64,000 nt of DNA from Betaproteobacteria bacterium HGW-Betaproteobacteria-14. GTDB lineage: Bacteria; Pseudomonadota; Gammaproteobacteria; Burkholderiales; Rhodocyclaceae. The DNA lies in NCBI GenBank assembly GCA_002840845.1, contig PHCS01000003.1, positions 43,487 to 107,486 of the forward strand, read 5' to 3'. Below, one piece after another: positions 36,044 to 47,147 of this stretch; position 1 is the first letter of the stretch; the number at the start of each line of letters is the position of its first letter. The translations under genes were made by a program, and so were the position numbers. The notes below the pieces were generated by a model. It saw nothing but the letters and a program-made list of their open reading frames with translations, searched no databases and was not told where the DNA came from.

Positions 36044-36952
36044 TTATTCCGCTGGTGCGATGACGCGCAGCGCGCGCGGCAGGATGGAGAAGCGCACCGG
36101 CGCATGGCCGATCAGCTCGCCGTCGGCCTCCACCGGTTGGGCGATGGCCGTGTCCACGGCGCCCCACGCCTCGCGCATCGCCAGCACCTTCGGGTGCGTC
36201 AGCAGCGTGCCGTCGAACAGGCGGCGCAGGCTTTTCAGCACTTCCCAGCGCGAGAGTTCCTGCACCAGGGTGATGTCGAAGAGGCCGTCGTCGACCTCGG
36301 CCTGCGGCGCCACGTTCATGCCGTTGCCGCAGTAACGGCCGATGGCGAAGAACAGCACAAAGGCGCGTGATTCGAGCTTGCGCTCTGCGAAAGTCAGTCG
36401 CAGCGGGACGGGGGAGTAGGTCAGCAGGCCCTTCGCCAGGCCGACCAGATAGGCCATTGGCCCCAGCGTGCGGTCGGGCAGGGCTTCGACGACATGCGCG
36501 TCGAAACCGATGCCGGCGACGTTGATGAAATGCCGCTTGCCGCCGTCGCCGAACTCGGCAAGGCCGGCGTCGTGCAGGCGGCTCGTTCCTGCCGCCATCA
36601 GCGCGGCGACCATGGCGTAGTCTTTCGGAATGCGGTGGGTGCGTGCCCAGTCGTTGCCGGTGCCGATCGGCATGACGCCGAGCGTGACCTCCGTGGCCGG
36701 TACGGCGTTCTGGCTGAGGATGCCGTTGGCGCATTCGTTGAGCGTGCCGTCGCCGCCAACGGCAAGAACGTGGCGGCAACCGCCCTCGACGGCACGGCTG
36801 ACGATCTCGATTGCATGTCCGGGGCGATCGCTGATCTCCAGCGCGAAGTCGATGCCGTGCCGCCGCAACAACGCTTCGATCTCGTGGCGATGATGCATCG
36901 CCCGGCCCTGGCCGGAGATGGGGTTGAGGACGACGAGCCAGTGGTGTGCCAT
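36044..36952 (-). CDS. Diacylglycerol/lipid kinase family protein (YegS-like)
   Basis: The 302-aa protein has the catalytic [12 protein letters not shown] loop and [13 protein letters not shown] of the diacylglycerol kinase fold (about residues 55-105), and a C-terminal beta-sandwich with [10 protein letters not shown] and [13 protein letters not shown]. Proteins of this type phosphorylate lipids such as phosphatidylglycerol or sphingoid-like molecules; the substrate is not fixed. The start is placed at 36952, where [13 protein letters not shown] is the conserved N-terminus; an ATG 42 bases further up overlaps the ubiD promoter. It is divergent from ubiD with 56 bp between starts. Confidence 0.88.
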   Translation of the reverse strand: MAHHWLVVLNPISGQGRAMHHRHEIEALLRRHGIDFALEISDRPGHAIEIVSRAVEGGCRHVLAVGGDGTLNECANGILSQNAVPATEVTLGVMPIGTGNDWARTHRIPKDYAMVAALMAAGTSRLHDAGLAEFGDGGKRHFINVAGIGFDAHVVEALPDRTLGPMAYLVGLAKGLLTYSPVPLRLTFAERKLESRAFVLFFAIGRYCGNGMNVAPQAEVDDGLFDITLVQELSRWEVLKSLRRLFDGTLLTHPKVLAMREAWGAVDTAIAQPVEADGELIGHAPVRFSILPRALRVIAPAE

Positions 36953-36975
36953 GTCGAGGTTGTGCGAATCCGCCC

Positions 36976-36981
36976 TATAAT
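36976..36981 (+). promoter_or_regulatory. Probable -10 element of ubiD
   Basis: A consensus TATAAT lies 27 bp before the ubiD start in the 56-bp gap between divergent genes. No good -35 is visible at normal spacing. Confidence 0.4.
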
Positions 36982-37008
36982 CGCCGCAGGACATTGGCCT
37001 GCCGTCAT

Positions 37009-38472
37009 ATGAAATATCGCGACCTGCGCGATTTTATCGCGCAACTGGAACAACTTGGCGAACTCAAGCGCATCGCCGCCGAGGTCGATCCGAAACTGGA
37101 GATGACCGAAGTGTGCGACCGCGTGCTGCGCGCGGGCGGCCCGGCCCTGCTGTTCGAGAAGCCGAAGGGGCATGCAATGCCGGTGCTCGGCAACCTGTTC
37201 GGCACTCCGCACCGCGTGGCCCTGGGCATGGGCGAGGATTCCCCCGCGGCGCTGCGCGAGGTGGGAAAGCTGCTCGCCACGCTGAAGGAACCGGAGCCGC
37301 CGAAGGGCCTCAGGGACGCCTGGGACAAGCTGCCGGTATTGAAACAGGTGCTCAACATGGCACCGAAGGAAGTCTCCTCGGCGCCTTGCCAGGAAATCGT
37401 CCGGGAAAGCAAGGACGTCGACCTGTCGCGACTGCCCATCCAGACCTGCTGGCCGGGCGACATCGCGCCGCTCATCACCTGGGGCCTCACCGTCACGCGA
37501 GGGCCGCACAAGGCGCGCCAGAACCTCGGCATCTACCGCCAGCAGGTGATCGGCCCCAACAAGGTCATCATGCGCTGGCTGCCGCATCGCGGCGGCGCGC
37601 TGGATTATCGCGACCACTGCCTGAAGCATCCGGGCGAGCCTTTTCCCGTGGCGGTGGCGCTGGGCGCCGATCCGGCCACCATGCTCGGCGCGGTGACGCC
37701 GGTGCCGGACTCGCTCTCTGAATACCAGTTCGCCGGGCTGCTGCGCGGCGCGAAGTCCGAAGTGGTGAAGTGCCTGGGCTCCGATCTGCAGGTGCCGGCC
37801 TCCGCCGAGATCGTGCTGGAGGGCGTCATCCACCCGGACGAAACCGCCGTCGAGGGGCCCTTCGGCGACCACACCGGCTACTACAACGAGCAGGCCGCGT
37901 TCCCCGTGTTCACGATCGAGCGCATGACGATGCGGCGCGAACCGATCTACCACAGCACCTACACGGGCAAGCCGCCCGACGAGCCGGCCATGCTCGGTGT
38001 GGCGCTGAACGAGGTGTTCGTGCCGCTGCTGCAGAAGCAGTTTCCCGAGATCGTGGATTTCTACCTGCCGCCCGAGGGCTGTTCCTACCGCATGGCGGTG
38101 GTGAGCATGAAGAAGCAGTACCCCGGCCACGCCAAGCGCGTGATGTTCGGCATCTGGAGCTTCCTGCGCCAGTTCATGTACACCAAGTTCATCATCGTCA
38201 CGGACGACGACGTCAACGTGCGCGACTGGAAGGAAGTGGTGTGGGCGCTGACCACGCGCGTCGACGCCGCGCGCGACACGCTGATCGCGCAGAACACGCC
38301 GATCGACTACCTCGACTTTGCCTCGCCGGTGGCCGGCCTCGGCAGCAAGATGGGCATCGATGCGACGAACAAGTGGCCGGGCGAGACCGCCCGCGAGTGG
38401 GGCCGCGTCATCGCGCAGGATGCCGCGGTGAAGCGGCGCGTGGACGCACTGTGGCAGGATCTGGGTTTGTAG
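37009..38472 (+). CDS. ubiD: 3-octaprenyl-4-hydroxybenzoate carboxy-lyase (UbiD)
   Basis: UbiD uses prenylated FMN to decarboxylate the prenylated 4-hydroxybenzoate intermediate of ubiquinone synthesis. The 487-aa length fits (E. coli 497). Visible features are the N-terminal [22 protein letters not shown], the prFMN/metal region [19 protein letters not shown], the catalytic Glu-Arg-Glu context [11 protein letters not shown], and [19 protein letters not shown] 37009 follows the -10 at 36976; an earlier start at 36946 would run through the promoter. The stop TAG coincides with the first bases of a family D repeat. A UbiD-like enzyme acting on aromatics is less likely given ubiA. Confidence 0.94.
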   Translation: MKYRDLRDFIAQLEQLGELKRIAAEVDPKLEMTEVCDRVLRAGGPALLFEKPKGHAMPVLGNLFGTPHRVALGMGEDSPAALREVGKLLATLKEPEPPKGLRDAWDKLPVLKQVLNMAPKEVSSAPCQEIVRESKDVDLSRLPIQTCWPGDIAPLITWGLTVTRGPHKARQNLGIYRQQVIGPNKVIMRWLPHRGGALDYRDHCLKHPGEPFPVAVALGADPATMLGAVTPVPDSLSEYQFAGLLRGAKSEVVKCLGSDLQVPASAEIVLEGVIHPDETAVEGPFGDHTGYYNEQAAFPVFTIERMTMRREPIYHSTYTGKPPDEPAMLGVALNEVFVPLLQKQFPEIVDFYLPPEGCSYRMAVVSMKKQYPGHAKRVMFGIWSFLRQFMYTKFIIVTDDDVNVRDWKEVVWALTTRVDAARDTLIAQNTPIDYLDFASPVAGLGSKMGIDATNKWPGETAREWGRVIAQDAAVKRRVDALWQDLGL

Positions 38473-38515
38473 GTCGGGCTTCAGCCCGACATGGACGTCG
38501 GTCTGAAGGCCGACC
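38470..38515. repeat. Palindromic repeat, family D, overlapping the ubiD stop
   Basis: TAGGTCGGGCTTCAGCCCGAC forms one hairpin and GTCGGTCTGAAGGCCGACC the second. Its first TAG is the ubiD stop codon. Other copies: 57915-57970 and 61451-61514. Confidence 0.9.
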
Positions 38516-38527
38516 AGCGGAGAAACG

Positions 38528-38941
38528 ATGACCGATATCGAACATGCGACAGGACAGGCAATGCCGCCCCAAGGGCTGGTGGGCTACACCCACGTCATCT
38601 ATGGCCTGCATGCCTTCAGTGCGGTGACGGGGCTGCTCGGCACGACCTTCATCGTCACCGCCTTCCTCAGCGGCTGGCCGTCGATCATCGCGGTGGTGAT
38701 GAACTACATCAAGCGCGGCGAGACGCAGGGCACGTTTCTCGAATCACACTTCCGCTGGCAGATCCGCACCTTCTGGTTCGCCCTGCTGTGGGTGGCGATC
38801 GCCGTGCTGGCGGGGCTGACTTTGGTCGGCCTGCCGCTGGCCATACTGATCGCCGTCGCCTCAGGGGTGTGGGTGCTCTACCGCATCGTGCGTGGCTGGC
38901 TCAGGCTCGTCTCGGAAAAAGGCATGCCCTCAGCTGCCTGA
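38528..38941 (+). CDS. DUF4870-type small membrane protein
   Basis: The 137-aa protein has about three membrane helices (residues ~22-50 with GLHAFSAVTGLLGTTFIVTAFL, ~78-103 with FWFALLWVAIAVLAGLTLVG, ~105-125). The ESHFRWQIRTFWF stretch between helices 1 and 2 is characteristic of DUF4870. Function is unknown. ATG 38528 has a GCGGAGAAA ribosome site just after the family D repeat. Its last 12 bases overlap the end of the convergent small membrane protein gene. Confidence 0.78.
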   Translation: MTDIEHATGQAMPPQGLVGYTHVIYGLHAFSAVTGLLGTTFIVTAFLSGWPSIIAVVMNYIKRGETQGTFLESHFRWQIRTFWFALLWVAIAVLAGLTLVGLPLAILIAVASGVWVLYRIVRGWLRLVSEKGMPSAA

Positions 38942-39178
38942 GTTCGGCGGGCCTTCGCGGTCCTCCGGCAGCGCGCAACTGCCGCTGTCGCATCCCTTGC
39001 GGAATATCGAGAGGTAGTGCAGCCAGATCCAGGCCAGCACCGGCAGCAGGCCGATGAGTGCGTAGTCGATCAGTCCGGTTTCGGCTTCTCCCTGCCACCA
39101 GGCAACCGTCGAGCGCACCGACATGAAGAACAGCACCGTATAGGCAAAGGCGGCGACGAACAGCGCAAACACTTTCAT
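38930..39178 (-). CDS. Small membrane protein coupled to dacB
   Basis: The 82-aa protein has two hydrophobic helices (about residues 3-20, KVFALFVAAFAYTVLFFM, and 37-57, DYALIGLLPVLAWIWLHYL). It ends in a polar tail with two Cys (GCDSGSCALPED). ATG 39178 overlaps the dacB stop by one base (TGATG), so translation is coupled; another ATG 6 bases up is possible. Family not recognised. The 12-bp overlap with the convergent DUF4870 gene suggests a compact locus. Confidence 0.65.
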   Translation of the reverse strand: MKVFALFVAAFAYTVLFFMSVRSTVAWWQGEAETGLIDYALIGLLPVLAWIWLHYLSIFRKGCDSGSCALPEDREGPPNSGS

Positions 39179-40620
39179 CAGCATGTCCTTTCATAGACGC
39201 AGGTGAGCAGCGCATCCTGCGCCGCCTTGCTGGCGCCGGCATTGGGGTGGTTCACCATGAAGACAACGATGTTGCGCCTGCCGCGCCTGTCCAGCACGTA
39301 GCCGGCGATGGCGCGCACGCCTTCCAGATAGCCTGTCTTGACATGCGCCCGGCCAGCGACGCCGTTTCCGTTGAGGCGCTTGCGCATGGTGCCGTCGATG
39401 CCGGCCAGCGGCAGCGAGGCGATGAATTCAGGCATCACCGGGCTGGCGAAGGCCGCGGCGAGCAGCCGCCCCAGGCTGTCCGCACTGATGCGATTCAGGC
39501 GCGAGAGCCCCGCGCCGTTCTCGATGACCAGCTCGGGCATGCGCATTTCCTTTTGCGCCAGCCAGTCATGGATGGCGGCCTCGGCATCCTCGCCGCGCGC
39601 CGGCCGCTTCGATGCCTCCGCGCCGAGGGTGAGGTAGAGCTGGCGCGCCATGACGTTGTTGCTGAACTTGTTGATGTCGCGCACCACCTCGGCCAGGGCG
39701 GGCGATTCGCCGCGTGCCAACAGGCGGGCTTCGGCCGGCAGGATGCCCTCGCGCAGGCCGCCGTTGAATGTGCCGCCGAGTTCCTTCCATAGCTGCCGGA
39801 ACACGCCCACGACGAATTGCGGATGGCTCATCACGGAAACGCTGCGGGTTTTTTCGCCGCAGGCGGCCGGATAGCTGCCGGTGAGAATCAGTCGCGCCAC
39901 GGCGCCGGTTTCCGCCAGATCCATGCGGATGCCCTCGTACCAGGCGCTGCCGCAGGTGCCGTCGGTGAGCTTCACCAGATTGACCAGGTCGAACTGCGGC
40001 GGTGACGGCTCGGCGCTGACCGTCAGGATTCTCCGTGCCGCATCGGGGGCGAAGGAGAGGCGGACCGCCTTGTAGTTCACCAGCAACGCGTCCGGCCCGA
40101 CGTTGTAGGGCCGCAGGGGCTCGCCGTCGAAGCGGGCCGGATCGTGGGCGGTCGACTCGAAGTGGCTGCGATCGAGCAGGAGGTTGCCGCGGATCTCGCG
40201 CAGGCCCTTGTCGCGCAACTGGCGCAACAGCAGCCAGAACTGCTCGAAGCCGAACTTGGGATCGCCGTAGCCCTTGAAGGCGAGGTCGCCCTCCAGCACG
40301 CCGTCGTTGATGGGGCCAAGCGCATACGCTTCCGTCTTCCAGGCATAGGCCGGGCCGAGCAGTTCGAGCGCGGCATAGGTGGTCACCAGCTTCATGACCG
40401 AGGCCGGATTCATCGGCTTGTCGGCATTGAAGCTCGCGCGCGGCATGCGCGCATCGACTTCCTGCACCAGCACGGCAGCCGAGGCTTGCGGCACACCGGC
40501 TGCCTTCAGCGCCTGTGCCACGGGTGCCGGCAGACGATCCTGAGCCGCCAGTGCCGTTGGCAGCAGCAGGCTTGCCAAGAAGGCGAGGCGTCGTAAATCG
40601 GAAATGGAATACCTGCGCAT
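39178..40620 (-). CDS. dacB: D-alanyl-D-alanine carboxypeptidase/endopeptidase (PBP4)
   Basis: This periplasmic class C penicillin-binding protein trims and cleaves peptidoglycan crosslinks. The 480-aa precursor has a signal peptide (about residues 1-25, LAFLASLLLPTALA). Active-site motifs are SVMK in NPASVMKLVTTYAAL (nucleophile Ser), SNN in INKFSNNVMARQL and KTG in HVKTGYLEGVRAIAGY. The large insertion between the first two motifs is typical of PBP4. The start at 40620 places the signal peptide properly. The downstream small membrane gene is coupled to it. Confidence 0.92.
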   Translation of the reverse strand: MRRYSISDLRRLAFLASLLLPTALAAQDRLPAPVAQALKAAGVPQASAAVLVQEVDARMPRASFNADKPMNPASVMKLVTTYAALELLGPAYAWKTEAYALGPINDGVLEGDLAFKGYGDPKFGFEQFWLLLRQLRDKGLREIRGNLLLDRSHFESTAHDPARFDGEPLRPYNVGPDALLVNYKAVRLSFAPDAARRILTVSAEPSPPQFDLVNLVKLTDGTCGSAWYEGIRMDLAETGAVARLILTGSYPAACGEKTRSVSVMSHPQFVVGVFRQLWKELGGTFNGGLREGILPAEARLLARGESPALAEVVRDINKFSNNVMARQLYLTLGAEASKRPARGEDAEAAIHDWLAQKEMRMPELVIENGAGLSRLNRISADSLGRLLAAAFASPVMPEFIASLPLAGIDGTMRKRLNGNGVAGRAHVKTGYLEGVRAIAGYVLDRRGRRNIVVFMVNHPNAGASKAAQDALLTCVYERTC

Positions 40621-40689
40621 GCCGCCATTGTAGCGGCTGGTGCTCGTATCCCGCCCGGCAGCCCCGATCCTGCCCCAGAATAGCTTATG

Positions 40690-42003
40690 TCAGGCTGAAC
40701 TTGGCTGCGGCGGGATGTTTGCGGAGATGACGCGATTGCGGCCCGCATGCTTGGCGGCGTAGAGGCGCGCATCGGCTTGCGAGATGAGTCGGTCCAGTGT
40801 GCCTGCGTCGCGGCCGAATTCGGCCACGCCGATGCTGACGGAAACCGTCAACCTTACTCCCTCATGCTCGATAGCCAGGGCATTGATTGCCTCACGCAGG
40901 CGCTCGGCAACGGCTGCGGCGGCATGCAGGGGCGCCTGAACCAGTGAGACGGCGAACTCCTCTCCGCCAAGGCGACCCGTCAGGTCCTCGTCGCGCAGCA
41001 TGCCCCGGCATGCCGTAGCGATGCGGCGCAGGACTTCGTCGCCAGCCGGATGGCCATGCGCGTCGTTGATGTGCTTGAAGTGGTCGACATCGATCATGAG
41101 TAGGGAGAGCGATTGCCCATAGCGATGGGCGCGGCGGATTTCCCGCTCTGTCGCTTCGAGGAAGGCGCGGCGGTTCAACAGGCCCGTCAGGTGATCGGTG
41201 GTGGCCAGCCGCTCCAGGGTCGCCTGATAGGCCTTCTGCTCGGTGATGTCTTCCTGCAGCAGAATAAATCCGGCGGGCGCACCATCGACAATGATGGGTG
41301 CGCCGCGTACCTGCAGGGTTCCGCCATTCGGGCGTGCTAGTTCAACTTTGTGCGGCTTGAAATTGCCGATGAGTTCCATCCTTTCGGCAACCTGCTCCCT
41401 GGCTTTACCTGGGCCGTATCCGCCCTTTACGGCGACCTCGTGCAGCAAGTCTTGCAGCGGCGTGCCCACCAGAACGAAGTCATCCTCGATGCCGAACAGG
41501 CCGCGCCCAAGCTTGTTCCAATAGACGCAGCGCATTTCCTTGTCCGCCAGGAGCACGCCGATGGGCAGGTTGTCCAGGACCGACTGGAAGTAGGCGGCGG
41601 TGTGGCGAATCTCGTCCTCGATCCGTTTGCGCTCGGTCATGTCGGTGTAGATCGTGACGAATCCGCCACCGGGCAGGGGGCGGCCGCGGATCTCCAGCAC
41701 CGTACCGTCCGGCCGAGAACGCTCGAAGACGTGGGGCTCCATCTTGCGGGCGCGCTCGACACTGGCCCTGGCTTGCTCTTCCGGATCGCCGGGGCCGTAT
41801 TCTCCCCGTCGGGCATTGAACAGCACAAGCTTGTGCAGCGTCGGCGTTTCGGGTCCGAACAACTCGTCCGGAAACTTGAGAAGGCGCTTGAATTCGGCGT
41901 TCCACGCGACGACATTCAGATCCTTGTCGGCCAGGCTGACGCCACCTGGGAGGTAGTCCAGGATGGTTTGAATCAGCCGAAGATGCTCATCGTTGCTTGG
42001 CAT
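40690..42003 (-). CDS. Diguanylate cyclase with two PAS domains
   Basis: The 437-aa cytosolic protein has a PAS domain (about residues 8-125; LPGGVSLADKDLNVVAWNAEFKRLL), a second PAS (about residues 135-255; LPIGVLLADKEMRCVYWNKLGRGLFGI) and a GGDEF domain (about residues 265-430). The active site is GGEEF, with DHLTGLLNRRAF and DVDHFKHINDAHGH at the metal and GTP sites, so it should make cyclic di-GMP. The inhibitory RxxD site is not obvious by eye. Both PAS domains are of the PAS_7 type with GEYGPGDPEEQ and GGYGPGKAREQ loops, suggesting duplication. It is divergent from groES. Confidence 0.9.
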   Translation of the reverse strand: MPSNDEHLRLIQTILDYLPGGVSLADKDLNVVAWNAEFKRLLKFPDELFGPETPTLHKLVLFNARRGEYGPGDPEEQARASVERARKMEPHVFERSRPDGTVLEIRGRPLPGGGFVTIYTDMTERKRIEDEIRHTAAYFQSVLDNLPIGVLLADKEMRCVYWNKLGRGLFGIEDDFVLVGTPLQDLLHEVAVKGGYGPGKAREQVAERMELIGNFKPHKVELARPNGGTLQVRGAPIIVDGAPAGFILLQEDITEQKAYQATLERLATTDHLTGLLNRRAFLEATEREIRRAHRYGQSLSLLMIDVDHFKHINDAHGHPAGDEVLRRIATACRGMLRDEDLTGRLGGEEFAVSLVQAPLHAAAAVAERLREAINALAIEHEGVRLTVSVSIGVAEFGRDAGTLDRLISQADARLYAAKHAGRNRVISANIPPQPSSA

Positions 42004-42068
42004 GGAGTGTTCCTCCCAGTTCGCTCAGTGCGTATCGGCAATTATTTTGCCCGCTTGAACGATCTTCT

Positions 42069-42096
42069 CTTGAATTCAGAGCCCAAGACCCCTATT
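42069..42096 (+). promoter_or_regulatory. Sigma-32 type heat-shock promoter of groESL
   Basis: CTTGAA (42069-42074), a 14-bp spacer and CCCCTATT (42089-42096) match the RpoH consensus (CTTGAA, 13-15, CCCCATNT). It ends 1 bp before the CIRCE operator. Confidence 0.8.
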
Positions 42097-42097
42097 A

Positions 42098-42124
42098 TTA
42101 GCACTCGTTAGCAATGAGTGCTAA
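42098..42124. promoter_or_regulatory. CIRCE operator for HrcA
   Basis: TTAGCACTC, a 9-bp spacer and GAGTGCTAA form a perfect consensus CIRCE. HrcA repression is expected, so groESL is under combined RpoH and HrcA control. The hrcA gene is not in the window. Confidence 0.95.
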
Positions 42125-42200
42125 TGGCTATCCCGCTTATTTTGGTCTGTGAGTGTTCGCTCACTTTCATGAAATCAATCTGTACCGAGGAGATAACTCT

Positions 42201-42494
42201 ATGAAAATTCGTCCTTTGCATGACCGCGTGATCGTCAAGCGCCTGGAAGAGGAGCGCAAGACGGCCTCCGGCATCGTCATTCCCGACAACGCCGCGGAAA
42301 AGCCTGATCAGGGTGAGGTGATTGCCGTCGGCCCCGGCAAGCGCGACGACAACGGCAAGCACGTCGCCCTCGACGTCAAGGCCGGCGACAAGGTGCTGTT
42401 CGGCAAGTATGCCGGCCAGACCGTCAAGGTCGAAGGCGAGGAACTGCTCGTCATGCGCGAAGAAGACATCATGGGCGTAGTCGAAGCCAAGTAA
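42201..42494 (+). CDS. groES: Co-chaperonin GroES
   Basis: GroES caps the GroEL ring. The 97-aa protein shows the standard [35 protein letters not shown], the mobile loop (about residues 17-35), and the C-terminal [13 protein letters not shown] 42201 follows GAGGAGATAAC; an in-frame start 48 bases up would overlap the 5' leader. It lies 77 bp after the CIRCE operator and 24 bp before groEL, a standard bicistronic operon. Confidence 0.97.
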   Translation: MKIRPLHDRVIVKRLEEERKTASGIVIPDNAAEKPDQGEVIAVGPGKRDDNGKHVALDVKAGDKVLFGKYAGQTVKVEGEELLVMREEDIMGVVEAK

Positions 42495-44171
<1,677 letters not shown>

Positions 44172-44251
44172 TCGGCTTTGCCGATTACATGTCCGGTTGA
44201 GGAACAGGGGAAACCCAGGTTTCCCCCGTTACCCCCTTCCGGCTCATCACG

Positions 44252-44284
44252 ACAGACCCCGCTTCGGCGGGGTCTGTTTTTTTT
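44252..44284 (+). terminator. Rho-independent terminator of groESL
   Basis: ACAGACCCCGC-TTCG-GCGGGGTCTGT, an 11-bp perfect stem with a UUCG-type loop, is followed by eight T residues. Confidence 0.95.
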
Positions 44285-44350
44285 GCGTGGTTGACTTCCG
44301 GGGTGCGTGATATAGTTTTATCACCAAAGTAGAACTAAAGGGGGCTGTAA

Positions 44351-44818
44351 ATGGATCTCAAGGCCGTTTACAAGAAGACCCAAAAAGGTCTGGAGGAAAT
44401 GGCTCACCGGACGGTGCTCGGCATGCGCGAACGCACGCTGCTGGTCATGGTGGATGGCAAGACCACGGCGGCAGAGTTGCTGGCGCGGGCAAAGCACATG
44501 CCCGACCCCGAGGCATTGCTGACGAAGCTGATCGAGGGCGAGTTCATCAAGGTCGATGTGCCGGCGGTTCCGACCCAGCCGGTCGCCGCCGCCCCGCAGC
44601 CGTCCATGAAAGAGGCCGTGGCCTTCGCCCGTGAATTCCTTTACAACAGCCTCGGCCCGAACGCCGACCCACTGGTCGTGGCGCTTGAAAAATGCAAGTC
44701 GCTGCAGGAATTGCGGGCTCGCCTGGAAGAGACGCGCGACACCTTCGGCCAGATCGGAAGGCAGAAAAAAGGGGAAGAATTCTGGGCGGGGGTCGAACCG
44801 CTGCTGCCGCAGGGCTGA
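44351..44818 (+). CDS. Hypothetical protein (betaproteobacterial type)
   Basis: The 155-aa cytosolic protein has two helical modules joined by a Pro/Ala linker (about residues 69-83, VPAVPTQPVAAAPQPS). The first module (VYKKTQKGLEEMAHRTVLGMRERTLLVMVDG, then TTAAELLARA...PDPEALLTKLIEGEFIK) resembles the winged-helix-like segment seen in many proteins that follow regulator domains. I do not recognise a named family. ATG 44351 follows AAAGGGGGC. It stands alone between the groESL terminator and the two-component genes. A GGGGAGCGG...CCGCTCCCC hairpin (44868-44900) follows its stop, without a T-run. Confidence 0.65.
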   Translation: MDLKAVYKKTQKGLEEMAHRTVLGMRERTLLVMVDGKTTAAELLARAKHMPDPEALLTKLIEGEFIKVDVPAVPTQPVAAAPQPSMKEAVAFAREFLYNSLGPNADPLVVALEKCKSLQELRARLEETRDTFGQIGRQKKGEEFWAGVEPLLPQG

Positions 44819-45010
44819 AACTGGCGTGCGGGCAACCGCTGATTACCACAGGCTGTGAAAAGAACGGTGGGGAGCGGGCATGATTTCCATGGCCGCTCCC
44901 CGGCGCTGTACGGCTTGCGCCGTCAGACGCCCAGGACCGAGTAAAAGGAGAACAGCGGAACTAGGCTAATCTGCACGGCTTACAATTGCCTTACGCCGCA
45001 ACGGTTACTC

Positions 45011-45682
45011 ATGCATATCCTGCTAGCCGAAGACGACCGCATCATTGCCGACGGATTGGTGCGCACCCTGCGCAAATCGGGTTTCGCCGTTGACCACGTA
45101 ACCACCGGCAGCGATGCCGACGCCGCGTTGATGACGCAGCCGTTCGATCTGCTGATTCTCGACCTCGGCCTGCCCAAGCTGCTCGGCATCGAGGTGCTCA
45201 AGCGCCTTCGTGCCAGGAAATCCCCCTTGCCGGTGCTCATACTCACTGCCCAGGACGGCATCGGCGACAGGGTGCGCGGGCTCGATGCGGGTGCCGACGA
45301 TTACCTCACCAAGCCTTTTGCCCTGCCTGAGCTTGAGGCGCGCGTGCGGGCGCTGACCCGGCGCGGCACCGGCAATCCGACGAAGATGGCGCTGGGCCCC
45401 CTTGTATACGATCAGGCCGACCGCGTGGCCAGGCTCAACGGGAATGTGGTCGATCTGTCAGCGCGCGAACTTGGGTTGCTGGAGATTCTTCTCCTGCGTG
45501 CCGGCCGCCTGGTGAGCAAGGAGCAGCTGGTCGATCATCTCTGCGGCTGGGGCGAGGAGGTGTCGACCAATGCCATCGAGGTGTATGTCCATCGCCTGCG
45601 CAAGAAGCTCGAGCCGGGCGGCGTACACATCAACACCGTGCGCGGACTCGGCTACAGTCTGGACCGGCCGGATGGCGCTTAG
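45011..45682 (+). CDS. OmpR-family response regulator (QseB/TctD-like)
   Basis: The 223-aa protein has a receiver domain (about residues 1-115: acidic pair AEDDR, phospho-Asp in LLILDLGLPKL at about residue 51, Thr in LILTAQDG, Lys in LTKPF). A winged-helix DNA-binding domain follows (about residues 125-220: LSARELGLLEILLLRAGRLVSKEQL, VYVHRLRKKLEPGG, VRGLGYSLD). It shares 11 bases with the sensor kinase gene, so the two form a coupled pair. The neighbourhood of two symporter operons fits a role in carboxylate uptake as for TctDE, but no sequence evidence fixes the target. Confidence 0.92.
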   Translation: MHILLAEDDRIIADGLVRTLRKSGFAVDHVTTGSDADAALMTQPFDLLILDLGLPKLLGIEVLKRLRARKSPLPVLILTAQDGIGDRVRGLDAGADDYLTKPFALPELEARVRALTRRGTGNPTKMALGPLVYDQADRVARLNGNVVDLSARELGLLEILLLRAGRLVSKEQLVDHLCGWGEEVSTNAIEVYVHRLRKKLEPGGVHINTVRGLGYSLDRPDGA

Positions 45683-47147
45683 CGACAGGCTGCTCAGGCG
45701 CAAACAGGAGGAGGCCGAGAGTCAATCGGTCTTCGGCGAAATTCTCGACTGGATGCTGATGCCATTGCTGTTGATCTGGCCGCTCAGCGTGATCCTCATC
45801 CAGGGGGTGGCCAACAGCATTGCCGACGACCCCTACGACAAAGCCCTGGCGGAGAATACCCTGGCGATTGCCCGGCTGGTCAGCGTCAGGGCGGATCGCA
45901 TCAAGGTGGATATCACGCCTCAGGTGCGCAGCATTCTGTACCGTGACGAGTCGGACACGCTGTTCTATCAGGTGCTGGGATTCAACAACGAACTGGTGGC
46001 CGGAGAGATCGCCATCCACTGGGTCGACCCGCCGCTCAAACTGGAGTACGAGAAACCCTATTTCCGCGACGGCGAGATCAGGGGAGAGGAAGTGCGCATC
46101 GCCTATGTTTACCTCAAGCCCCTGCCGGATCGAGACCCGGTCCTGGTGCAAATGGCCGAGACGCGCAACAAGCGCAATGCCTTGGCCAGCCGCATCATCT
46201 CCGGCGTCACCCTGCCGCAGTTCGCCATCATTCCGCTGGCGGTGCTGCTGGTCTGGGTCGGGCTGAGCCGCGGCATCGCGCCGCTCAATCGCTTCGGCAA
46301 GGCGATCCGCCGCCGGCTGCCGACGGATCTGTCGCCCATCCCGACCTCTGGCGTGCCGGAGGAGGTCAAGCCCGTCATCCACGCCTTCAATGACATGATG
46401 GCGCGTCTCGAGCAGAACCTGCAAGGCCAGCAGCGATTCATCGGCGATGCGGCCCACCAGATGCGCACCCCGCTCACCGGGTTGAAGATGCAAACCGAAC
46501 TGGCGCTGCAGGAGACCGATCCTGAACTCATTCGCGCCTCCCTGCGCAATATCGCCGAGAGCGCTGATCGCGCCGCACGCCTCATCAACCAGTTGCTGAC
46601 CTTGGCACGGGCCGAAGCCAGCCATGAGAAGTCGCACACCATCGAACTGGTTGACCTCGAGGCGCTCGCGCGCGAGGCCACACTGGAATGGTTGCCGGCC
46701 GCCATGGAAAAGCGGATCGACCTCGGCTTCGAGGGCACCGGCTGGCCGCTGCAGGTGAGCGGCAACCCGCTGCTGCTGCGCGAACTGATCGTGAACCTCA
46801 TCGACAACGCGGTGAAATACACACCGACGGGCGGGCGTATCACGGTACGCACGCGGGCGTCGGAATTCGCCGTGCTCGAAGTCGAGGACGACGGGCCGGG
46901 AATCCCAGAGGACGAGCGCGACCTGATCTTCGAGCGCTTTTATCGCGTCCTGGGAAACGAGGCGCAGGGCAGCGGCCTGGGGCTGGCCATCGCCCGCGAA
47001 ATTGCCGAACTGCACCGGGGCAGCGTCCAGTTGAAAGCCGGGCCCGATGGCCGCGGCACGCTCGCTCAGGCGGTTTTCCCGCGACGTCGTTTCACCATTT
47101 CCGCGCTGCTCGCGCAGTCGCCGGAGAAGTTCCAGCCTTCGCTCTGA
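45672..47147 (+). CDS. Sensor histidine kinase, TctE-like (2CSK_N domain)
   Basis: The 491-aa protein has two membrane helices (about residues 27-47 and 175-195) flanking a periplasmic sensor domain that looks like the 2CSK_N type (ADDPYDKALAENTLAIARLV...IRGEEVRIAYVYL). Next come a HAMP-like region, HisKA with the His in DAAHQMRTPLTGLKMQ, and HATPase with N-box NLIDNAVKYTPTGG, DDGPGIP and GSGLGLAIAREIAELHRG. ATG 45672 overlaps the response regulator stop by 11 bases (ATGGCGCTTAG). The stop directly abuts the convergent membrane gene. The ligand is unknown; tricarboxylates are bound by related sensors. Confidence 0.92.
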   Translation: MALSDRLLRRKQEEAESQSVFGEILDWMLMPLLLIWPLSVILIQGVANSIADDPYDKALAENTLAIARLVSVRADRIKVDITPQVRSILYRDESDTLFYQVLGFNNELVAGEIAIHWVDPPLKLEYEKPYFRDGEIRGEEVRIAYVYLKPLPDRDPVLVQMAETRNKRNALASRIISGVTLPQFAIIPLAVLLVWVGLSRGIAPLNRFGKAIRRRLPTDLSPIPTSGVPEEVKPVIHAFNDMMARLEQNLQGQQRFIGDAAHQMRTPLTGLKMQTELALQETDPELIRASLRNIAESADRAARLINQLLTLARAEASHEKSHTIELVDLEALAREATLEWLPAAMEKRIDLGFEGTGWPLQVSGNPLLLRELIVNLIDNAVKYTPTGGRITVRTRASEFAVLEVEDDGPGIPEDERDLIFERFYRVLGNEAQGSGLGLAIAREIAELHRGSVQLKAGPDGRGTLAQAVFPRRRFTISALLAQSPEKFQPSL